The notes: generated by a model from the sequence alone, not told the origin. 12,500 nucleotides of DNA from Stramonita haemastoma (GCA_030674155.1 CM060327.1:12071014-12083513), one strand, 5' to 3'. Shown: positions 1 to 8,635, counted from the first letter of the stretch. Made by a program: numbers and translations.

Positions 1-54
<54 letters not shown>

Positions 55-100
55 CCTCTCCCTCTCTCTCTTTCACACACACACTCACACACTCACTCAC
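1..100. repeat. (TC)n microsatellite with short CA-rich end
   Basis: The first 50 bases are pure TC dinucleotide. They are followed by CCTC interruptions to about 71 and a CA/CACT-rich stretch to about 100. The tract is cut by the window edge, so its full length is unknown. Confidence 0.95.
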
Positions 101-674
<574 letters not shown>

Positions 675-1321
675 GCACTAGTCTCATAGACAATTGGCTG
701 TCAAACATTAATGAAAATAAATTTTGTGGAGTATTGTTTGTAGATTTCAAAAAAGCATTTGATACAATTGACTATACACTTCTCATCAGAAAGCTAGCCC
801 TGTATAATCTATCATCAAATAGTCTAGAACTACTTGCTTCTTATCTTAAAAACAGACAACAGTGTGTCTCAACAACTACATCCACATCCAATCTAAAACC
901 CATTCATTATGGAGTACCACAGGGATCAATACTAGGACCAATTCTCTTTTCATTATACATAAATGACCTTTGGCTACATATAAAATCCAAATGTGAACTT
1001 TTTGCTGATGACACAACCATACATACGAGCCATAACGACATTGACTCTCTTGCAACCACATTACAACAAAGCTGTAATGATCTTGTCAAATGGACAGAAC
1101 TGAACCACATGTCTATTCACCCCCAAAAAATAAAATGCATGCTGATCACCACCAGACAAAAGCGACAAAATTTACCTCATAAACAGTTTCCAATCCACAT
1201 AAGAAAGGAAGCAATCGAACAAACCTCTCATCACAAAGTTCTAGGAATAATAATGGATGAAAACCTCAGCTAGTTCTACCACATATCTCATCTATGCAAA
1301 TACTTGTCCAAAAGAGTATAC
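675..1321 (+). mobile_element. Jockey/CR1-like LINE copy 1, upstream half (reverse transcriptase, 5'-truncated pseudogene)
   Basis: This encodes the middle of a non-LTR reverse transcriptase. Motif A reads GVLFVDFKKAFDTID, motif B GVPQGSILGPILFSLYIND, and the catalytic motif C FADDT, followed by the motif D region (HMSIHPQKIKCMLI). Residue by residue it parallels the LINE at 6771-8438, but by eye it is clearly diverged, so it is a related family or an old copy. The 5' end is lost: sequence begins directly at the (GACA)n tract, with endonuclease and N-terminal RT motifs missing. A TAG stop at 1271-1273 replaces the Trp present in the 6771-8438 copy (LLWSAHI). The frame then continues (HIS.LCKYLSKRVY) to about 1321, where an unrelated element interrupts it. 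The remaining C-terminal part resumes at 2253. The coding potential is dead. Confidence 0.88.
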
Positions 1322-2252
1322 CTTTACCTTAACCTTAATTCTCTCCGTGCCAGAAAGCACATAAGGCCTGGACATCATTTCTCCACTGGTTGCGATCTGT
1401 AGCTGCGCTGCGTGCTGCGCTCCAAGAGCTCCATCCAGCAGCATTCCGCTCCACCTCCACCATTCTTCGCCAGTTTGTCTTTGGGCGGCCTCTCTTCCTT
1501 CTTCCCTCTGGTGTCCATCCGAAGGCCACAGCACAGTCTTTCTTCTGATCTTTTCTTAGGACATGGCCAATCCAATTCCATCTCTTTCCTCTTATTTCTG
1601 TACTTATCTTCCCTGCCCCTGCCATCTGAAGGGTTGCCTTGTTGGAAATGTGCTGTTGCCATCTAATCTTAAAAATCTTCCGGAGGCATTTGGTTTGAAA
1701 GGTGTCCAGTTTTTCTTCTTCTCCTTTTGTGAGCTTCCAGGTTTCACATCCATACAAAAGTACTGAGAGTACCAAGCTCTTGAAGAGGGAGGTTTTGGTT
1801 TTGCTGCCGATGTCTCCAGCTTGCCAGATGTTAGACAGGCGTTTGAACTGGGCGTTTGCCAAGGCTGTCCTTCTTTTGATATCTGCTGTTCCTCCTCCAT
1901 CCTTTGTCACGTTGGCCCCTAGATAGGTGAAACTGTCCACCTCTTCGACATCATTCCCCCTGACTTTCAGCCTCTCCTTGCTCTTGCTGTTGGCTTTTAT
2001 CGCTTTGCATTTCTTGTCGTTCATCCTCAGGCCTACTTTAGCAGCATTGTTTTCTAGCTTGGCTGTTTTTTGCTGTAGATGGTTCATGGCCGATGGTAAA
2101 GAGCTAGGTCATCTGCAAAGTCGAAGTCTTCTAGCATGGTAGTGAAATTCCACCTGATCCCTGTTCTTTCGCCGTCTGTCGTCTTCTTCATGACCCAGTC
2201 AATCACCAACAGGAAAAGGAATCCAGACATGCAGCGCCCCTACTTCACTCCA
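1322..2252 (-). mobile_element. RTE-type LINE fragment, 5'-truncated, inserted antisense into LINE copy 1
   Basis: On the minus strand, 2250 down to 1335 encodes the C-terminal part of an RTE-clade reverse transcriptase. It opens at a GVKQG-like motif, followed by MSGFLFLLVIDW and the catalytic FADD (2108-2119). Then come YLGANVTKDGG, LLYGCETW, the RWNWIGHVLR segment, and RRKRGRPKTNWRR before a TAA stop. This order is characteristic of RTE-like proteins. Damage: a TAG stop (plus-strand 2240-2242) replaces Gln in GVKQG, and a frameshift lies between FADDLAL and MNHLQQ near 2087-2100. Downstream of the stop is a very short 3' end made of AAGGT-type repeats (plus-strand 1322-1340), a simple-repeat tail typical of RTE elements. 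No convincing target-site duplication is visible. The truncation point and tail define a retrotransposition event into the LINE at 675-2760. Confidence 0.88.
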
Positions 2253-2760
2253 GTAAAAATTAAACATTTCCTTGACTACCATTCAAAGAAATTATTTTTT
2301 CAAACTTATATACAATCCTCAATAGACTCTGCTTCAACCCTTTGGGATTCTGCCAGTGCAAACACTATGAAACCGTTATTAAGCCTATATAAACGTGCTC
2401 TCAAACTTATCCTTCTGAAGAAAACAACCGTACTTGAAGTGGATTACACTCAGTTAAGTATTCTCCCCCTACAACAAAGACTAAAATATAACAAAGGCAT
2501 AATGATGTATTAAATAATGGCAGGAGCTGTCCCCACATCCTTAAGAGATAAGTTCCCAATGAATCATTCCAGAAATAGTGAAAAGCCAAGTGTCCCAATC
2601 CCAAGAATAGACTTGTTCAAGTCTAGTTTACTATACTCAGGCCCTGTGCTGTGGAACTCCCTTCCCGATTTAATTAAAAAGCACCAATCATTGGCAACCT
2701 TCAAAAATCGCCTTCAATTTCACTTGATGCATCAAAGATACTGAACCAGACTCATCATGT
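2253..2760 (+). mobile_element. Jockey/CR1-like LINE copy 1, downstream half (C-terminal region, pseudogene)
   Basis: The frame resumes at VKIKHFLDYHSKKLFF and matches GKIKNFLTLHARKIFF of the 6771-8438 LINE at exactly the point where the upstream half stopped. It continues through QSSIDSASTLWDSAS, the KRALKLIL segment and the C-terminal GPVLWNSLPDLIK motif common at the end of Jockey/CR1-like proteins. It ends at a natural stop at 2742-2744. One TAA at 2511-2513 interrupts the frame where the other copy has Lys (KGVLMHKI versus KGIMMY-stop-IM), so a single AAA-to-TAA change explains it. A short 3' end of about 16 bases leads directly into (TA)n. Together with 675-1321 this is one element split by the RTE insertion. 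Confidence 0.87.
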
Positions 2761-2762
<2 letters not shown>

Positions 2763-2834
<72 letters not shown>

Positions 2835-2836
2835 CA

Positions 2837-2901
<65 letters not shown>
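2763..2901. repeat. (TA)n then (TC)n compound microsatellite
   Basis: Uninterrupted TA repeats run from 2763 to about 2831. A short TCACCATA linker follows, then TC repeats to 2901. The (TA)n starts about 18 bases after the LINE copy 1 stop codon, so it may have grown from the element's 3' tail or been the target. Confidence 0.95.
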
Positions 2902-2905
<4 letters not shown>

Positions 2906-3218
2906 CTGTCTATATGTCTGTCTATCTCTCTCTTCCTATCTTGATGAAGGCCGTATTCATATTTCATGTTTTCAGTTTTATTCTGAAAGTTGATTATTAT
3001 TGAGCTCGATAAATGTTATTTAATATCTCAATGTTTTCAGTTTAGTTAGTATGTCTTTTAATTATACTGTGTAGTTATTCATTTTTGTGAATACATAGGC
3101 TATTCACAGAGATTGATCATTACAGTATAATTATATAAACTATGTGTATTTTATCTACAATGAGCAGACGTTCATTTTTATAGCTCTATATTGAATTTGA
3201 TTTGTGTGTCACTAGTTA

Positions 3219-3220
<2 letters not shown>
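2902..3220. other. AT-rich spacer with no recognisable feature
   Basis: The stretch is AT-rich and stop-dense in all frames. I see no retroelement motif, RNA gene or clear repeat. Confidence 0.6.
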
Positions 3221-3302
<82 letters not shown>

Positions 3303-3330
3303 CTCTCTCCTCTCTTTCTCTTTATCTCTT
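3221..3330. repeat. (TC)n microsatellite
   Basis: TC repeats run uninterrupted to 3298, then with CCT, TTC and TTTA interruptions to about 3330. A short GAAA-rich stretch follows (3331-3347). Unlike the other TC tracts here, no recognisable retroelement adjoins it. Confidence 0.93.
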
Positions 3331-3434
3331 AAAGAAAGAAAGAAAAACCAGCATGCACACAGTTGTCTTGTTTAGACACCGTCTCAGAAGTCGAAATACT
3401 GCTACCTAGATGGTGGAGGGGAGGGGGGGGGGGG

Positions 3435-3633
3435 TGGTCGCATAGGCAAAATCTCACATTGGTAAACCTAGGAGCTATCTAGCGAGGAAGGAAAGAAAGA
3501 AGGTGGGTACAAAAAATAATAGTTCCAAAATAGGAGCCTGTTGAGAATGAAGTAACAAATACTCCTGTTTTTTTTTTCTTAATTGGTTAGAGCTCCCAGG
3601 TTCACCAATGGTGAGATTTTGTGTATGTGACCA
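3435..3633. repeat. Imperfect inverted repeat, ~31-43 bp arms around a ~115 bp loop
   Basis: The left arm 3447-3476 (CAAAATCTCACATTGGTAAA... to GGAGCT) is nearly the reverse complement of 3591-3621, with two substitutions and one indel in 31 positions. A weaker outer extension pairs 3435-3446 with 3622-3633. The right arm runs into the SINE body at 3612-3800, so the left arm may be a fragment of the same repeat in opposite orientation. A 12-G run (3423-3434) lies just outside the left arm. Confidence 0.75.
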
Positions 3634-3800
3634 GTTTGCGCACACATTAAATCCTGTTCCGCTTTTAGTAAGAGTAGGCCATTGTGTGTCGGTGGGAACA
3701 GATAAAAAGATTTACAAAACTGCATATACACGAGGACTGGATGTAAAAAAACACACAAAAACATGAGTGATTATTCCATTATCCTCGATATAAAAAAAAC
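3612..3800 (+). mobile_element. SINE body fragment, related to the SINE at 5807-6190 in inverse orientation
   Basis: From a GAGAT..TGTG motif near 3612 to CGATATAAAA at 3795, this follows the reverse complement of 5850-6040 segment by segment. Shared blocks include TTCCGCTTTT, TAGGCCATTGTGTG, AAACTGCATA.ACAC, GGATGT with an A-run, and ATTCCATTAT..TCGATATAAAA. The tRNA-related head of the other copy is not recognisable. A TTGGTTAGAGC motif at 3583-3593 resembles a tRNA D-arm but is too short to rely on. The 3' end is A-rich to about 3830. It is a 5'-truncated or rearranged SINE copy, with no coding capacity. Confidence 0.7.
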
Positions 3801-3837
3801 AAACATAAACACATAAATAAAATGAAAACGTTGCTTC

Positions 3838-4075
3838 CGGTGTGACCTTTGTGGTCGGCGGGGCTATAAACATCAAGGAATGGGTTGGAGTGACGTAGCT
3901 GTGGCACTGCTGTTGCCTGTGTGCAGGGGTCAGGGTCAGAGAAGATGTCGTCTGCTGAAGCTATGGTCAGCGGAGCCAGCGCCAGGAAAAAGGTCAGCCA
4001 GGTCACGCCGACCCGGACAACACTGCGGGCAAGGTCATGGCCGCTGCTGCTCTGGTCAGTTCTGAGGCGATGGCT
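3838..4075 (-). other. Possible minus-strand exon with signal-peptide-like segment (very tentative)
   Basis: A minus-strand frame is open from about 4129 to 3779 in locally GC-rich sequence. It encodes a hydrophobic segment ending in small residues (VTWLTFFLALAPLTIASA), like a signal peptide with an Ala-x-Ala cleavage site. An acidic stretch with one cysteine follows (DDIFSDPDPCTQ), then VPQLRHSNPFLDVYSP. A possible splice donor lies after CACAAAG near 3847, but it is a poor match to consensus. The nearest Met in frame (4129) lies inside the GC-rich repeat array, and a Met with good initiation context near 4040 is in another frame and stops quickly. If real, it would be a 5' coding exon of a secreted protein read leftwards. 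It could equally be chance in GC-rich DNA. Confidence 0.2.
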
Positions 4076-4180
4076 GGGTGAAAAATGCTGCCCGGCTGAA
4101 TTAGGCCGCGGCCATAGTGAACCCGTCATTTTGACGCCGTCAAAACGATGGGCCGGGTGAAAAATGCTGCAGGGCTGAAT
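4075..4180. repeat. Partial unit at the left edge of the GC-rich array
   Basis: Two copies of a GTGAAAAATGCTGC-GGCTGAATTA module (about 4078-4102 and 4157-4182) surround a GGCCATAGTGAACCCG end and a 15-base palindrome half-pair. The same module closes the second full unit at 5060-5084. This is therefore the truncated right end of a further unit. Confidence 0.75.
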
Positions 4181-4637
4181 TACTCTGTGGCATCACTGAA
4201 AACGGCTGTGCGTGGCCATAGTAGACCCGGCCCGGCCCATTCTTTTTAATCCGTCGTTTTGACGTTCGAGCAACACGTCCGTTTGCCGGAAGGAAAATAA
4301 TCAAGAAAAACTATTTATGGTGCTTCAAAAATTCTGACTACACAAACTAGTAAATTAACCTTTCCCGATTACATTCCAATGGTTTTGATAAAAGTTTTGG
4401 GGGGAGATTTTACATAAAAACACTTTTTATGTCTTTTTACTTTTTATGTCGAAGTATTTTCTGTCGATTTGCGTCACCGCGGCAGCCTCATTTTTGCGTC
4501 ACTCGCAGTCTCGGGGTGACCATATCGTCAGAAAGAAACGGGCCGGGTTGACTATGGCCGCTTTGACGGATCCATTCTCCCGTCAAAGAGACAGCCGTCA
4601 AAACAAGGGACAGGCGGGTTTACTATGGCCGTAGCCT
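4181..4637. repeat. GC-rich array unit 1 (457 bp) containing a TIR-bearing ~347 bp segment
   Basis: The unit begins TACTCTGTGGC. At 4213 it has an end reading GGCCATAGTAGACCCGG, and at 4540-4559 the inverted counterpart CGGGCCGGGTTGACTATGGCC. This gives a ~347 bp segment with terminal inverted repeats of roughly 20 bp and a few mismatches. A second outward copy of the end (GGGTTTACTATGGCC, to about 4630) follows a hairpin module with CTTTGACGG/CCGTCAAAG arms. Compared with its neighbours it carries an extra TTTTTACTTTTTATGTC copy near 4433-4449. There is no transposase frame, and short ORFs are incidental. It resembles a MITE or foldback element. Superfamily not assigned. Confidence 0.8.
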
Positions 4638-5082
4638 TACTCTGTGGCGTCACTGAAAACGGCTGTGCGTGGCCATAGTAGACCCGGCCCGGCCCGTTCT
4701 TTTTAACCCGTCGTTTTGACGTTCGAACAACACGTCCGTTTGCCGGGTCGACAGAAAGGAAAATAATCAAGAAAAACTTATTTATGGTGCTTCAAAAATT
4801 CTGACTACACAAACTAGTAAATTAACCTTTCCCGATTACATTCCAATGGTTTTGATAAAAGTTTTGGGGGGAGATTTTACGTAAAAACACTTTTTATGTC
4901 GAAGTATTTTCTGTCGATTTGCGTCACCGCGGCAGCCTCATTTTTGCGTCACTCGCAGTCTCGGGGTGACCATATTGTCAGAAAGAGACGGGCCGGGTTG
5001 ACTAAGGCCGCGGCCATAGTAAACCCGTCGTTTTGACGCCGTCAAAACGACGGGCCGGGTGAAAAATGCTGCCCGGCTGAAT
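4638..5082. repeat. GC-rich array unit 2 (445 bp), alternative right end
   Basis: By eye nearly identical to units 1 and 3 from the TACTCTGTGGC start through the TIR-like ends (GGCCATAGT at 4671; reverse counterpart ending at 5010). After 5010 it lacks the CTTTGACGG hairpin module. Instead it has GGCCATAGTAAACCCG, a perfect 15-bp palindrome (5024-5054) and the GTGAAAAATGCTGC-GGCTGAAT module that also precedes unit 1. Units therefore end in one of two interchangeable modules. Confidence 0.82.
5024..5054. repeat. Perfect 15-bp palindrome with 1-base spacer
   Basis: CCCGTCGTTTTGACG (5024-5038), a single C, and its exact reverse complement (5040-5054). The corresponding site left of unit 1 (about 4124-4154) has CpG-to-TpG/CpA changes on both arms, the pattern expected from decay of methylated CpG. 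Confidence 0.9.
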
Positions 5083-5618
5083 TACTCTGTGGCGTCACTG
5101 AAAACGGCTGAGCGTGGCCATAGTAGACCCGGCCCGGCCCGTTCTTTTTAACCCGTCGTTTTGACGTTCGAGCAACACGTCCGTTTGCCGGGTCGACAGA
5201 AAGGAAAATAATCAAGAAAAACTTATTTATGGTGCTTCAAAAATTCTGACTACACAAACTAGTAAATTAACCTTTCCCGATTACATTCCAATGGTTTTGA
5301 TAAAAGTTTTGGGGGGAGATTTTACGTAAAAACACTTCTTATGTCGAACTATTTTCTATCGATTTGCGTCACCGCGGCAGCCTCATTTTTGCGTCACTCG
5401 CAGTCTCGGGGTGACCATATTGTCAGAAAGAGACGGGCCGGGTTGACTATGGCCGCTTTGACGGATCCGTTCTCCCGTCAAAGAGACGGCCGTCGAAACA
5501 ACGGGACGGGCCGGGTTTACTATGGCCGTAGCCTATGGCCGCTTTGACGGATCCGTTCTCCCGTCAAAGAGACGGCCGTCAAAACAAGGGACGGGCCGGT
5601 TTACTATGGCCGTAGCCT
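5083..5618. repeat. GC-rich array unit 3 (536 bp) with internal 86 bp tandem duplication
   Basis: It has the same start and TIR-bearing segment (GGCCATAGT at 5116; inverted end at 5454). The hairpin end-module TATGGCCGCTTTGACGG...CCGTAGCC is present twice, at 5448-5533 and 5534-5618, with period 86 and only a few differences. This duplication accounts for the extra length over unit 1. The array ends where TATTCTG replaces TACTCTG at 5619. Confidence 0.82.
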
Positions 5619-5701
5619 TATTCTGATACTGTCTGATTCTCTTTGTCTGTGTGTCTATCTGTTGTGTGTCTGTCTGTCTATATCTGTCTGTATGTCTGTA
5701 T
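5619..5701. repeat. Degenerate TGTC/TCTG-rich low-complexity stretch
   Basis: Irregular GTCTGTCTGT and GTCTATCTGT motifs dominate from about 5640 to 5701, between the GC-rich array and the first direct repeat. Confidence 0.7.
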
Positions 5702-5806
5702 CTGTTTTCTGTCTCTGAGTATTTCACTATTTGTGTCTGTGGTGTCTGTGTCAACGTGTATAGGCTACATCTTTTTCTGTGATGATGCCAGGGGCCTTTC
5801 CGTATA
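5702..5806. repeat. Direct repeat copy 1 flanking the SINE
   Basis: Shares ordered blocks with 6191-6316: TCTCTGAGTATTT, GATGTCTGTGTCAAC (here GGTGTCTGTGTCAAC), GTATA..ACATCTT, ATGCCAGG-GCCT and CGTATA/CAGTATA. The two copies differ by several substitutions and by a C-run present only in the other copy. Confidence 0.72.
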
Positions 5807-6190
5807 TTATTTATTTATTTTTTATATGTATTTATTTGTTATTTATTATTTTATATCGAAAATAATGGAATAAGCACTCATGTGCTTTTTTTTATTTTTA
5901 ACATCCAATCCCTGTGTGTATGCAGTTTTATCAATTTTTTCATCCGTTCCCTCCGGCACACAATGGCCTATTCTTTCGAAAAGCGGAACGGGTTTTAACG
6001 TGTGCGTAAGATGTTCTGCGTGCGTTCGCACACGAGATCTCGGTTTATAGTTTGATTCGAAGAACTTCCTTGGTGGAGTGGAGTCGGCACTGATGTTAAC
6101 TCCAGAGAAGAAATCCTCTTGAACGAGATTTAAAACCGGTCAGCAGATCACGAGCGCATCACTCTGACCACCACGCTATCCCGTCCCCCT
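5807..6190 (-). mobile_element. tRNA-derived SINE
   Basis: Read on the minus strand from 6190, the element opens with a tRNA-related head. An A-box-like TAGCGTGGTGGT (plus 6167-6178) and a B-box-like GGTTTTAAATC (plus 6127-6137) sit about 30 bases apart, as in RNA polymerase III internal promoters. A unique body follows, including TTCCGCTTTT and AGGCCATTGTGTG, then a 3' region GGATTGGATGTT, A-run, GCTTATTCCATTAT and TCGATATAAAA. The tail is AAAT-rich (5807-5850). It is not a tRNA gene: there is no pairing acceptor stem and the B box is degenerate. The body recurs inverted at 3612-3800. The 3' region resembles the LINE end at 9868-9926, suggesting LINE-dependent mobility. Confidence 0.72.
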
Positions 6191-6316
6191 TGTTCTTCCT
6201 GTCCATCTCTGAGTATTTATTATGTCTATGATGTCTGTGTCAACCCGTATACATCTTCGACCCCCCCCCCCCCCCCCCCCTCCCCACGGGAATGCCAGGA
6301 GCCTGTCAGTATAAAT
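6191..6316. repeat. Direct repeat copy 2 flanking the SINE, with a C20 run
   Basis: Related to 5702-5806 in the same orientation. It contains an uninterrupted run of 20 C (6261-6280), followed by TCCCC, where the other copy has TTTTCTGTGATG. It begins directly where the SINE head ends. Confidence 0.72.
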
Positions 6317-6687
6317 AGCATCCCCACCTCCTGGAAGATCTGTGCTAGGAATTCCCTTTTTTCTATCCTTCTCTTTGTGTCTGTCTTGTTCCTTTTCCTC
6401 CTGTCACCACCTTCTTGTCTGTTTTCTGCATTCTTGGTCCATTCTCCTGTTGTTTTATCTAGAAAGACTTAAGAAAAAGACTGAAAAGATTTTTTTAAAA
6501 ATTCTCCTCCATGCCGAAGTCTCGGCTGCGCTGGGCCTGACTTGTCGGGCGTTTTACGGCAGCGCAACGTATTTTTGTTCATATGGCGGACAGCAATAGT
6601 TGCTGTCTGAGCGTTCGACGAAGAACTGTAGACATCTATCTGTTTGTTTATGTGTATATGCCTGTATCTGAAGTCAATGTTCTGAGA

Positions 6688-6690
<3 letters not shown>
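6317..6690. other. Unassigned sequence with a small GC-rich island
   Basis: A pyrimidine-rich stretch (6350-6460) precedes an A-rich one (6463-6500). A GC-richer island (about 6510-6635) follows, containing CGGCTGCGCTGGG and CGTTTTACGGCAGCG. I recognise no protein motif, RNA gene or repeat end here. Confidence 0.5.

Positions 6691-6770
<80 letters not shown>
6691..6770. repeat. (TC)n microsatellite abutting a LINE 5' truncation
   Basis: Eighty bases of uninterrupted CT dinucleotide end exactly where the LINE reading frame begins (TTTTCATTTTGCAAC). Confidence 0.96.
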
Positions 6771-6773
<3 letters not shown>

Positions 6774-8438
6774 CATTTTGCAACTATTTCAGATAGAATA
6801 ATAACTAATGATAAATCAAAAACTAATAACTTAAAAGTTTTAGAAGCCTTTTGCAGCAACAAAAATATTAATTCCGAACTAAGAATTCCATGCATGAGCG
6901 TACACGAAGTATTTACCGCTTTGAAAAGTATGAAGCAGACGGCAACTTGTGGCTTAGATGGTTTGAATAGCAAAATTCTTAATTTAGCTGCACCAGTCAT
7001 AGCAGAGACACTGACTTACATCTATAATCTTTGCATAAGCAAAAATACCTTTCCAACTATGTTTAAACACAGTAAAATTATTCCTTTGTATAAATCAGGA
7101 GATCGAACTGATCCCTCTAATTATAGACCCATCTCAATTTTATCTGTCCTCTCAAAACCATTAGAGAAACACATTAATAAATGCCTACTTACTCATTTAA
7201 ATGAAAATAGCCTTATACACCCCAATCAGTCTGGGTTCAGAGCAAATCATTCATGCCACACTGCCCTTGTTAAACTTATAGACAGATGGTTAGTTAATGT
7301 AAACAAAAAAGAATTTACAGGAGTTTTATTTATAGATTTTGCAAAGGCCTTTGATGTTATCGACCACAATCTGCTAATAAGGAAACTTGTATATTATAAA
7401 CTATCTTCTGATGCCTTAAAGCTTATATCTTCCTTCCTTTCTAACAGACAACAAGAAGTTTATGTTAACAAATATTGTTCCTCTTTTCTACCAAATAAAT
7501 TTGGTGTACCACAGGGTTCTATCCTAGGTCCCGCATTATTTTCTGTTTACATTAATGATCTCCCTTTATTTACAAAAGCTTCCTGTGACTTATTTGCAGA
7601 TGACACCACTATTGATATTAACCATGTTAACTCGTCTCAAGTCTTCCGCAATTTGCAAGAAGATATTAATGTGCTTCTGGAATGGACTGAAATAAACCAC
7701 ATGGCACTTCATCCAAAGAAAACCAATTTTATGCTCATTTCCACAACACAGAAACGACAGAACCTTAATATCGATCTACCACCGCTCTATATTGGCAATG
7801 AAAAAATAGAGGAAGTCTCAAATCACAAAATTTTAGGGATAACCATTGATAACAACCTACTATGGTCTGCCCACATCCAAAAACTGTCAAAAACCATTGC
7901 CTCAAAGGTATACCAACTCGGTAAGATAAAAAATTTCCTAACTCTGCATGCCAGAAAAATATTCTTTTATTCTTACATTCAAACTTCTATTGATTATGCA
8001 TCTACACTGTGGGATATGGCCAGCAACAATCTCCTTAAATTAATAGTGAGAGTGCATAAACGCGCCATAAAGCTTATCTTAAACAAATCATCTTCTTTAA
8101 CAGTAGCTGACCATTCGGAGAATAATATTCTTCCCCTTAAATCCAAGCTTCTTTTTAACAAAGGAGTTTTGATGCATAAGATCTTACATGGAAATGCCCC
8201 ATCCTTATTACAAAGCATTTTTACAGTAAATAATTCTAGACACTCTCATTTGATTAATCTACCTCTACCTAAGATTATCCTATTTAAATCAAGCCTGGCA
8301 TATTCTGGGGGATGGCTGTGGAATAGGCTTCCATCCCAATTAAAAAATGAAACTAATCTGACAAAATTTAAAACAATGTATCATAATCTTTTGATGAAAC
8401 AATATGATATAACATATCTCCTTCCCAAGATGTATTAG
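6771..8438 (+). CDS. Jockey/CR1-like LINE copy 2: reverse transcriptase, 5'-truncated but otherwise intact
   Basis: A non-LTR retrotransposon ORF2-type protein, which would copy element RNA at a nicked chromosomal target. The frame is open from the (TC)n tract at 6771, so the first Met (6894) is internal and the true start and endonuclease domain are lost. Counting from that Met (514 residues): RT motifs KIIPLYKSGD (61-70), NYRPISIL (76-83), QSGFRANHS (112-120), motif A FIDFAKAFD with Asp148, motif B GVPQGSILGPALF (204-216), motif C FADD with Asp236-Asp237, and motif D HMALHPKKTNFML (269-281). The C-terminal region ends in the LWNRLPSQLKN motif (475-485). All three catalytic aspartates are present and no stop or frameshift occurs over 1.6 kb. 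This suggests a younger insertion than the copy at 675-2760. No promoter is seen, and the stop is natural (TAG at 8436-8438). Jockey versus CR1 clade was not resolved. Confidence 0.92.
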
Positions 8439-8471
8439 TGTAACATGTATATCCTGTTTCCTTACTTGTTT

Positions 8472-8481
8472 GTCTTCTTCT

Positions 8482-8558
<77 letters not shown>
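8472..8558. repeat. (TTC)n then (TC)n microsatellite
   Basis: Four to five TTC units merge at about 8485 into uninterrupted TC repeats to 8558. The tract starts 34 bases after the LINE copy 2 stop and ends at the 5' boundary of the next intronless ORF unit. Confidence 0.95.
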
Positions 8559-8560
<2 letters not shown>

Positions 8561-8635
8561 GTTGGTCACGAGACGCGAAGTGGACAGGGCGTACATTTTC
8601 TGTGAGCTACAGTAAAACTCGTAATTCATACAAAA

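Noticed and set aside
1412..2142. Plus-strand Ser/Leu/Phe-rich frames across the RTE insertion
   Set aside because: They are antisense shadows of the RTE reverse transcriptase, whose motifs lie clearly on the minus strand.
4446..5547. Repeated short frames of ~62-68 residues in the GC-rich array
   Set aside because: They recur only because the DNA units recur. They run through the inverted repeats, end at different points and show no protein features.
4181..5618. CRISPR array or bacterial repeat cluster
   Set aside because: Units are ~450-540 bp with no short repeat-spacer pattern, no cas-like genes, and a clearly animal context.
6118..6190. A functional minus-strand tRNA gene
   Set aside because: Box-like motifs are present, but there is no pairing acceptor stem and the B box is degenerate. 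It is the head of a SINE.
6342..6599. A small hydrophobic plus-strand gene
   Set aside because: The composition follows a pyrimidine-rich stretch, and there is no homology motif, splice support or conserved feature.
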